From contig JAGFNQ010000216.1 in NCBI GenBank assembly GCA_024364735.1, positions 326,759-390,758 on the forward strand: a DNA stretch of 64,000 nucleotides, given 5' to 3'. Below, one piece after another: positions 56,550-64,000 of the stretch. Each line of letters starts with the position of its first letter. Within the stretch, counting starts at the first letter, position 1. The DNA comes from Boesenbergia rotunda (taxonomy: Eukaryota > Streptophyta > Magnoliopsida > Zingiberales > Zingiberaceae). The position numbers were made by a program, and so were the translations under genes. The notes under the pieces are model-generated. The model was given only the letters and a program-made list of their open reading frames with translations, did no database searches and was not told the DNA's origin.

Positions 56550-57893
56550 TGTAGGATCGATGCACGTGAGAGGGGGGTGAATCACGTGACTTTTTAAAAA
56601 AGTAGAGCGCTTTAAAAAAAGCGTGCACAGCGGAAAAGATAAAACACGAACGAAAAACCAATACAAACGACACAGGTAGTTTTACTTCGTTCGGAGCCTT
56701 CGGCGACTCCTACTCGAAGGCCCAGGTCCCTCGGACCTTTCCGTTGGGCAATCCACTAAAACTCTCTACCGGTAAACTCCGATAGAGTAGGCGAGTACAA
56801 AAGAATTGAAAGTGTGACAACCCCACACTTTCAAGTAATTAAATGCAATAAAATATATTAAAAAAATTACGCTCTTCTTTTTACCGACGTCCGGAGACTC
56901 TTTCGGGGCAGCAGGACGTCGTCGGCTCGAGGTGAAGCGTTTCCGGAGCAAGGCGCGAGCGTAGAAGAACTTTAAGGTGTTGGAAGAATTGTTATCGGAA
57001 GCATGGGGTCGAGGGCCCTTTATATAGGGCCTGGGGGCGCCCGGGACGTCGGGGGCGCCCCCCACGTGGCCTCAGATCCGCAGAGCTCTCGGTCGCGTCT
57101 GATCCTCTGGATCCGCTTTGACCGGGGCGCCCGGAGCGCTCGGGGCGCCCGGATTGACCGGGTCAACGTCCTATCTCCTTGGCTTCGAGGGGTTCGGTTT
57201 GAGGTATGCGCATGGGGGCGCCCGCAGAGCAGGGGGCGCCCGGGAGCAGCGGGGGCGCCCGGAAGTACCGGGGCGCCCGGCCCAGCATATATTCGAACCC
57301 TCTTTTGCTTTACCTATTTTGTATGGCCCTTGGGGGCGCCCGGGACACTCCGGGCGCCCTACTCAGCTACTACCTCACTCCTTTGAGGCTATCTGAGCTG
57401 CAGACACTCCTTCCTTTGGTCCTACATCCAGGGTTAGTCCAAAACACAATAAAACACAGTGTTAGATTATACAGCCTTAGCTGTCTTGGTTCTGACTTTG
57501 GTCTCCGAAATGGAGCCCTAGGTCGAACCGACGCCTACTGTTCCCTCGACGGGGAACGCGTCCACTCCTACTCCTCCAGTGACTTACCTCACTTACCCTT
57601 TGTGCAGCTTTGCTTGACTTCTTGACCCACCAGGACTTCCTGCCAAGGCTCAATCACCCTGGTCTTCCTGCCAAGTCTCAACCAACTTGGTCTTCAGCCA
57701 GTTGTCAGGTCCCGCGGACCCAACTGGACTTCCTGCCAGGACTCAACCATCCTGGACTTCAGCCTGGTGTCTGGTCCTAAGTCTTTCAACCCTGCACACT
57801 TAGTAAAGAGGTTAAAAACCAACAACCCTAACTTTAACCACTTTGTCATACATCAAAACCCGAGTTTGACCATTAGTGCAAACTGCACCAACA
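56550..57893 (-). repeat. 3' LTR of element I
   Basis: 1344 bases, plus-strand ends TGTAGGATCG...GCACCAACA. TATATAA in element orientation at plus 57020-57026, with upstream GGGCGCCCGG-type motifs at about 57031-57060, 57122-57155, 57215-57285 and 57332-57358. The GAGGGGGGTGAATCACGTGA tract is at 56570-56589. Proline- and glycine-rich open frames at 57003-57625 come from these motifs. Confidence 0.92.
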
Positions 57894-58864
57894 ATCTCCC
57901 CCTTTTTGATGTATTGACAACTCAGGTTAAAGTTAGAAAAACAGCAGATATGAACTTGCATAAACATGCAAACAATATAACACAAGCATAGGTACGACAG
58001 TTGCAGCACACAAGAAAGCAGAGGTAAATAAATGTGAAATAAGCATGCTGTTTGCAATTTTCTAACCCTTTTACCCTACTCTCCCCCTTTGTCATTCATC
58101 AAAAAAGATATAAGCATAACAAGTTTAAGGGAGTAGAAATATAGTCTAAGTGTTAGAAAAGAACTAGTCTTAAATCTATTAACTTAGCTTTCAAAAAAAA
58201 AAAAAATTTAAAAAAAAAGGTTTTTTTTTCAAAAAAGATATATTTTTAGGGATCAACTTTTATCAAAATTTTCAAATGTGTTTTGTCAAAAATGACATTT
58301 TGAAAAAGTATTTTGACCTCTGCTCCCCCTGGACCAAGTAATGATTGTGGTCCTTTTTCATGTGTCTAACCCTAGTTACTGACTAACTATCTAGATGATA
58401 GTAGTGTTTACTGGGTTAGTCAAGTCAAGTAATAATGTCTAGCTCAGATTTTAGTGCAAGACTACTTGACTTGATTACTGTAATGTTGGTATTTTACGCC
58501 CAGACTTACTGTGATGCACTGACTTAAGCATTCGGAAGTCCAGGCAGTCCTATGCATCTCACAACCGTTCTATATTTTTGCAAACACAAACAAGTTAATC
58601 TTAATGTGTTTTGTGAGATGCGGCTACCTAAATCTATAGGTTCATGCAATTCTAGGGGTCAAGCTTAGGCTAAGTCTGCCAGTTTTGAAAATCAAATTTT
58701 GAAAGACAATAAAGTTCTTGAAAAACAAGTTTGAAAAGTCCGTGTTTAAGTTAAATTTCGAAAGACAATAAACTTTTGAAAAACACGTTTGAAAAATCCA
58801 TGTTTTTAAACTCACAAGCTTAATTAGTTAAACCAAAAGTCAACTTAAGCTTATCAGGTCAGTC
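57894..58864 (-). other. Polypurine tract and 3' non-coding region of element I
   Basis: Minus strand AAAAAGGGGGAGATT next to the LTR, then about 950 bases without a gene up to the pol stop. A phrase near TTTTGAAAGACAATAAA(G/C)TT is duplicated at 58697 and 58757. Confidence 0.75.
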
Positions 58865-60465
58865 CTAGTCTATAACACACATTCCTATTAACCTTCTTAA
58901 GTTGCTAAATTCAGATTCAGGAAGTAGTTTGGTAAATATATCAGCTAGGTTAGACTTAGATTCAACATGGTTAAGTTCAATTTCTCCTTTATTTACATGA
59001 TCTCTGACAAAATGGTGTTTGATTTCTATATGTTTGGTCCTAGAGTGGTGGATTGGGTTTTTGGTTAAATTGATTGAACTTAGGTTATCTATAAAAATTT
59101 TGACTTGTTTAAAATCTAAGTGAAGGTCCTTTAGGGTATGCATCATCCAGAGTAGTTGGGCTACACACTCACCCATAGCTATGTACTCAGCTTCAGTGGT
59201 GGATAGGGCAACACAGTGTTGTTTTCTACTAAACCAACTAACTAGTGAGGGTCCTAGAAGTTGGCATCCACCACTGGTACTTTTTCTGTCTAATTTACAG
59301 CCAGCATAATCTGAGTCAGAATATCCAATAAGCTCAAACTGGGCTGTTCTAGGGTACCAAATTCCTAATCTTTCTGTTCCTTTAAGGTACCTAAATATTC
59401 TTTTAACTAGGGTTAGGTGTGACTCTTTAGCACATGTTTGATACCTAGCACACATACTAACTGCAAAAAGAATATCAGGTCGACTTGCAGTTAAGTAAAG
59501 TAGGCTTCCTATAGCACTTCTATAGTACTTAAGGTCAACAGGTTTGCCTTTTGGGTCACTATCTATAGTTTGATTGGTAGCCATTGGTGTCTTAATCTCT
59601 TTTGTATTATCCATTCCAAATTTTCTAAGTAGTTCTTTTGTGTATTTTTGTTGATAGACAAAGGTACCCTCACTGGTCTGCTTTATTTGTAGTCCTAAAA
59701 AGAAAGTTAATTGACCTACTAATCTCATTTCAAATTCAGTTTCCATTATCGTTGTGAAATCTTGTAAAAAATCTGAGTTAGTTGAGCCAAATACTATATC
59801 ATCTACATATACTTGGGCTACAAAAATATCATTTTTCAGGGTTTTAACAAATAGTATTGGGTCAATTTTGCCTTGGTTAAAACCTTTTGAAACTAAGTAG
59901 TTAGACAGTCTTTCATACCAGGCCCTAGGTGCTTGCTTAAGTCCATATAGGGCTTTCTTAAGTCTAAAGACATAGTCAGGGTGTTCTAAGCTTTCAAAAC
60001 CAGGGGGTTGACCTACATAAATCTCTTCTTTAATTAGGCCATTTAGGAAGGCTGACTTAACATCCATTTGATAAAGCTTAAATCCCTTATGGGTTAAGAG
60101 GCAGTTTTCTAAGGGACAGGTTAGCTTAATTTCATAAATGTTATTGTGCCTAAGTCCTCTAAGTGTGATGTTTGGGTTGTCATTGTGTTTGATCAGACAT
60201 TCATTGGATAGGAACCTAACCTTATAACCAGTGTCACACAATTGGCTAATGCTTAGTAAATTGAAGTTGAAATTTTCAACAAGTAATACATTTGTTATTA
60301 TGAAATCAGACTCAAGTTCAATATTGCCTAGGCCAATTACCTTAAGTTTACCGTTGTTTCCAAAAGCAACGGTCCCTAGTCTCTTGTACTTGAGTTCTGT
60401 AAATTTGGTGGGATCCCCAGTCATGTGTCTGGAGCATCCACTATCAATGATCCATTTGTTTTCCT
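58865..60465 (-). pseudogene. Pol of element I: protease joined to reverse transcriptase and RNase H, integrase missing
   Basis: The frame is open for 519 codons from the ATG at 60424, and upstream of it the same frame includes IIDSGCSRHMTGDP, the protease active site, to about 60465. The protease tail continues to PLENCLLTHKG (about codon 114) and passes directly, in frame, to the reverse transcriptase at YQMDVKSAFLNG. The whole integrase and the fingers of reverse transcriptase are absent. Beyond the join everything is intact: YGLKQAPRAW, YVDDIVFGS, RNase H with STTEAEYIA and RTKHIEIKHHFVRD, and a normal end. A frame kept open across such a deletion suggests recent loss or use as a fusion. 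Confidence 0.88.
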
Positions 60466-60499
60466 ACAGTTAAGTAAAAGGTTTAGACCTTAGGTTAAG

Positions 60500-61070
60500 T
60501 TTTTGAATTTAAAAAAAAAAATTAAGAAGATTTAAAAACTTGAGTTTTGAATTTTAATTTTTAAATTTGAATTTTATTTTTTGAATTTGAATTTGAATTT
60601 TACTTTTTGAATTTCAATTTGAATTTTACTTTTTGAATTTGAATTTTAATTTTTAATTTTTTTTTGAATTTGAATTTTAATTTTAATTTTTTGAATTTGA
60701 ATTTGAATTTTACTTTTTGAATTTGAATTTTAATTTTTGAATTTTAATTTTAATTTTTGAATTTGAATTTGAATTTTAATTTTTTGAATTTTAATTTTAA
60801 TTTTAATTTTTTGAATTTGAATTTTAATTTTAATTTTAATTTTTTTTGAATTTGAATTTTAATTTTAAATTTTTGAATTTGAATTAATTTTTTGAATTTT
60901 AATTTGAATTTTAATTTTTTTGAATTTGAATTTTAATTTTAATTTTTGAATTTGAATTTTAATTTTAATTTTTTGAATTTGAATTTTAATTTTAATTTGA
61001 ATTTGAATTTTACTTTTTGAATTTGAATTTTAATTTTTAATTTTTTTTTTTGAATTTGAATTTGAATTTA
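60500..61070 (-). repeat. (AAATTC)n-type microsatellite between gag and pol of element I
   Basis: About 560 bases of AAATTC/AAATTAAAATTC-type units (GAATTT on the plus strand), with indels of A runs. Pure AAATTC has no stop in any frame on this strand (KF, NS, IQ), but the TAAAA variants introduce stops. Confidence 0.9.
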
Positions 61071-61258
61071 AGTTTGAAAGTTGAGTTATCAATCAATAAT
61101 TTGAATTTGATTATCCTTATTCATCTCACTCGATCTAAGTCATCAATCAAGGGGGTCCTATGATTTTGTGAGATGATTTTGAGTTTGTTTAGAAAAGTTA
61201 ACTTGACCTTGTATTAGATCCAAGTTTAACAAGTAGTAATTTAAAAGTACACTTCAAT

Positions 61259-61324
61259 AATTGGCTTCCAGGCCATGGCGAGGCACAGTGGCCTTCTTTG
61301 GCCGAAGCCTTATTGGAGCAACAA
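61259..61324 (-). other. Conserved gag-downstream block, copy in element I
   Basis: Minus strand reads IVAPIRLRPKKATVPR, ending LEANY and a stop, about 105 bases after the gag stop. It matches element A at 47852-47920 with mostly third-position changes. It also has the GGCCAAAGAAGGCC hairpin. Confidence 0.65.
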
Positions 61325-61428
61325 TCATTTTCTAGGCAAAGCCGCTTAAAGAAGTTGGACTTTTAACTTACTCATTGAAAACCCTGGTACTAAATAGTAC
61401 AAGAGTCAAATTAACTTTGAAGCTAGTC

Positions 61429-63099
61429 CTAAGTACCCACCTGGGCAAAGGCTGATTTTGAGGTGCCAACTAATTTGGAGCCTCCCCCTAAATTGTAGAC
61501 TGGGTGTCTAGGGTCAATGTAATGAATGTCCCTTTTTGGGACATAAAATTGATTCTGACCTACTTGCTTTGTTAGATAAGCTTTCGGAACCCACGCTTTT
61601 CGTTGATTTTTGCGGGGGTGGATAAAGGAGATAAAGGATCTTTGGTTCGATCTTGATTTATATCCTATCCCAGATTTGTTGTACATGCCCTTTTGTGATC
61701 CAAGAATAAGGTCAAGGTTCTTGGATCGGGTTGTGAAAGTTGCTAGTAGATCCTTAAGTTTTAGGACTTCGCCCTTTAGGTTTGAGTTTTCAGTTTCAAG
61801 CTCAATTAATTTTTGTTTTTGAGTTTGTTCAGTTAATGTTCTGGTATTAATTAATTGCTCCTTAAGGTCTTGATTTCCCTTAAGGAGCTGGTCATTTCTA
61901 GATTCAGATGCAAGCAATTGTTTATTTAAGGCAGAGATAATCTTAAAAAATTTTTGATTAACTGAATCTAAATATACCTTAGTCGAGTCGTCCGAAAAGA
62001 GTCTGATCTCTTGACTCGACTCGTATTCGGAATCTTCGTCGTGCTCTGAGTCCGATTCTGGTCCGATTGCCATCAGTGCGAGGTAGCTTGCGTTCTTTGG
62101 TTGTTCATCGTTGGAATCGTCCGAGCTTTCATCCCACGTGGCTTGAAGAGCCTTCTTCTTTTTGTTCTTAGTGGGTTGGTCCTCCTTCTTGTAAGGGCAT
62201 TCATGTTTGAAGTGCCCTTTTCTGTTACAGCCGAAGCAGATCATTTTGCTTTTACCTTCAGTGCTGGAGGGCTTCATTACCTTTTGAATATCTTTCTTTG
62301 AAAATTTGTTCTTCCTTCTGGTGAACATTTTTCTTACCAAGTTCACCAGTTGTTCTTCTTCATCTGAGTCAAAGTCTGACTCATCTTCAGGTTCTTCTTG
62401 AATTTTTCTTTTTGATTTGGCTTCTTTTGGTGAACCTGCAAATAAAGCTAGCCCTTTCTCGACCTTGGCGTTAGTTTGCTCATGCAGCTCTAATTCACAA
62501 AATAGTTCATCCAGATTAATTTTTGAAAGGTTCCTAGAAATTTTATAGGCATCTATAATAGATGCCCATAGTGAATTTCTAGGGAACGCATTTAACGCAT
62601 ATCTTATGATGTCCCAGTTCTCCTGTTTGTGCCCGATCATGTGGAGTCCATTCAATATGTTCTTAATCCGGGCGTGGAGTTGACTTGCTGATTCTCCTTC
62701 CTGCATTTTTATGTTAAATAACTTATTCAATAACAGATCTCTCTTTGTTACCTTTGCATCAGAAGTGCCTTCATGTAATTCTGTTAATTTGTCCCATAGC
62801 TCCTTCGCCGAGTCGGTTGGTCCAATTCTGTTTAGCTCCTCTTTGGTAAGTCCGCACTGGAGGGAGTTCTGAGCTTTGAACTCGGTCTGAGCCTTTTTCT
62901 TCATCTCCGGGTTCCATCTGTCGGGCTTCAGTGGAGCATTATTTCCCTCATCCATCAGTGGTGTGTAGCCTGTTTGAACTGCGAACCACTGATCCATGTC
63001 GGTCTTCAGATAAACCTCCATCCTTCTCTTCCAGTAGGGAAAGTCTTCCCCATTAAAGAGGGGAGGGCGGGCAGTGCTATAGCCTTCACCTTGGGCCAT
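61429..63099 (-). CDS. Gag of element I
   Basis: 556 codons, intact, starting MAQGEGYSTARPPLFNGEDF, 265 bases after the primer site. Domains: N-terminal gag domain (codons about 10-215, including YWKRRMEVYL and RYALNAFPRNSLW), acidic linker, basic stretch, CCHC knuckle at 288-301 (CFGCNRKGHFKHEC), acidic and serine-rich segment, leucine-rich coiled coil at about 385-470, then a C-terminal GIGYKS/ KAWVPK type region and HPVYNLGGGSKL. The C-terminal block is normal for SIRE-like gag. The protein would assemble particles and bind element RNA, and could serve gag-only relatives. No disabling change is visible. Confidence 0.92.
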   Translation of the reverse strand: MAQGEGYSTARPPLFNGEDFPYWKRRMEVYLKTDMDQWFAVQTGYTPLMDEGNNAPLKPDRWNPEMKKKAQTEFKAQNSLQCGLTKEELNRIGPTDSAKELWDKLTELHEGTSDAKVTKRDLLLNKLFNIKMQEGESASQLHARIKNILNGLHMIGHKQENWDIIRYALNAFPRNSLWASIIDAYKISRNLSKINLDELFCELELHEQTNAKVEKGLALFAGSPKEAKSKRKIQEEPEDESDFDSDEEEQLVNLVRKMFTRRKNKFSKKDIQKVMKPSSTEGKSKMICFGCNRKGHFKHECPYKKEDQPTKNKKKKALQATWDESSDDSNDEQPKNASYLALMAIGPESDSEHDEDSEYESSQEIRLFSDDSTKVYLDSVNQKFFKIISALNKQLLASESRNDQLLKGNQDLKEQLINTRTLTEQTQKQKLIELETENSNLKGEVLKLKDLLATFTTRSKNLDLILGSQKGMYNKSGIGYKSRSNQRSFISFIHPRKNQRKAWVPKAYLTKQVGQNQFYVPKRDIHYIDPRHPVYNLGGGSKLVGTSKSAFAQVGT

Positions 63100-63363
63100 T
63101 TAAATTATGTGCACACGAAATAAAAGTAGACACAATATCCCAAGACTGGGTCTTGGATTAGTAGTGCGGGAAAGGATAAACTACCGAAAAGCAACTTGAA
63201 TGGTGTTGCACCAGATTCAAGTAAAACCAACGAACGAAAAAAATAACTAAATTTAGGCAAGAATACCAAATTTAGATTATGTGTAGCGAAAAACCAAAAA
63301 TCGAAAAAAAGAACTGGATTTCCCCCGGCTCTTATGGTGGTTGCACCGATACAGAGCGTATCA
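63100..63363 (-). other. 5' leader of element I
   Basis: 264 bases between primer site and gag ATG, no gene. A short open frame at 63105-63377 is incidental. Confidence 0.75.
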
Positions 63364-63376
63364 GGCTCTGATACCA
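63364..63376 (-). promoter_or_regulatory. Initiator tRNA-Met primer binding site, element I
   Basis: Minus strand TGGTATCAGAGCC, two bases inside the LTR end at 63379. Confidence 0.9.
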
Positions 63377-63378
63377 CT

Positions 63379-64000
63379 TGTAGGATCGATGCACGTGAGA
63401 GGGGGGTGAATCACGTGACTTTTTAAAAAAGTAGAGCGCTTTAAAAAAAGCGTGCACAGCGGAAAAGATAAAACACGAACGAAAAACCAATACAAACGAC
63501 ACAGGTAGTTTTACTTCGTTCGGAGCCTTCGGCGACTCCTACTCGAAGGCCAGGTCCCTCGGACCTTTCCGTTGGGCAATCCACTAAAACTCTCTACCGG
63601 TAAACTCCGATAGAGTAGGCGAGTACAAAAGAATTGAAAGTGTGACAACCCCACACTTTCAAGTAATTAAATGCAATAAAATATATTTAAAAAAATTACG
63701 CTCTTCTTTTTATCGACGTCCGGAGACTCTTTCGGGGCAGCAAGACGTCGTCGGCTCGAGGTGAAGCGTTTCCGGAGCAAGGCGCGAGCGTAGAAGAACT
63801 TTGAGGCGTTGGAAGAATTGTTATCGGAAGCATGGGGTCGAGGGCCCTTTATATAGGGCCTGGGGGCGCCCGGGACGTCGGGGGCGCCCCCCCACGTGGC
63901 CTCTGATCCGCAGAGCTCTCGGTCGCGTCTGATCCTCTGGATCCGCTTTGACCGGGGCGCCCGGAGCGCTCGGGGCACCCGGATTGACCGGGTCAACGTC
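63379..64000 (-). repeat. 5' LTR of element I (partial)
   Basis: Matches 56550 onward nearly base for base (a few single changes, for example one base fewer at 63550 and one extra C near 63890). TATATAA at plus 63849-63855. The rest is outside the window. Confidence 0.93.

Larger units (their letters stand above)
56550..64000 (-). mobile_element. Element I: SIRE-like Ty1/copia retrotransposon, cut by window edge
   Basis: 3' LTR 56550-57893, polypurine tract, pol (58865-60465), microsatellite spacer, gag (61429-63099), primer site 63364-63376 and 5' LTR from 63379, which leaves the window after 622 of about 1344 bases. The left target duplication would be GCCCA (56545-56549); the right copy lies outside. 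Gag is intact, pol lacks integrase. It is the only element here with both an intact gag and a well preserved reverse transcriptase segment. Confidence 0.92.

Overview
The window is intergenic DNA from a large plant genome and consists almost entirely of LTR retrotransposons inserted into one another. No ordinary host gene, rRNA gene or canonical tRNA gene was recognised. The plant assignment rests on the element types: Athila-type Ty3/gypsy elements primed by tRNA-Asp, Ty1/copia elements primed by initiator tRNA-Met, a solo LTR with chromovirus (Tekay/Del-like) ends, and several SIRE/Maximus-like families. A monocot is plausible from the style and density of the repeats, but the sequence does not prove it.

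Layout. (J) 1-7175, minus strand: the 5' two thirds of a degenerate Athila element, cut by the window edge. (K) 7176-7358: the 3' end of a SIRE-like LTR. A minus-strand coiled-coil coding remnant (7359-7471 and 55397-56549) is the oldest layer. It is split by element A, a 47.9-kb plus-strand, gag-only, SIRE-like element (7477-55396, target duplication CACAC). Within A lie B (8787-13594, minus, gag-only, CTACT), C (15383-47271, plus, Ty1/copia, TAATT) and H (48887-52824, minus, gag-only, CTAGG). Within C lie D (16599-25979, minus, Athila, AATAC), E (26958-28300, solo SIRE-like LTR, ACAAG), F (28465-37544, plus, Ty1/copia with unlike ends, TGTGA) and G (41380-44806, 3.4-kb solo LTR, GGATA). On the right, I (56550 to beyond 64000, minus, SIRE-like) has also cut the coiled-coil remnant. 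Eight elements have both target-site duplications visible and identical, so the nesting order is well supported.

Coding state. Almost every gag-pol is dead. J and C carry stops and frameshifts. D keeps a 1424-codon frame but has lost the catalytic core of reverse transcriptase in frame. F has lost most of gag and carries several stops. I has an intact 556-codon gag but a pol in which protease is joined directly to the middle of reverse transcriptase, with integrase missing. A, B and H never show pol and fit the TR-GAG type of non-autonomous element, which would depend on enzymes from elements such as I.

The most unusual object is F. It is bounded by a perfect target duplication, yet its two ends are not copies of each other. 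The 5' LTR is 830 bp with a 44-bp inverted repeat at its own ends. The 3' end, starting directly after the polypurine tract, is a 2.9-kb palindrome with arms about 99% identical. Other points are family-specific palindromic motif arrays upstream of the TATA boxes of the SIRE-like LTRs, a conserved short block between gag and pol in A and I, two tRNA-like insertions with A and B boxes, and an 11-residue repeat in the gag of A.
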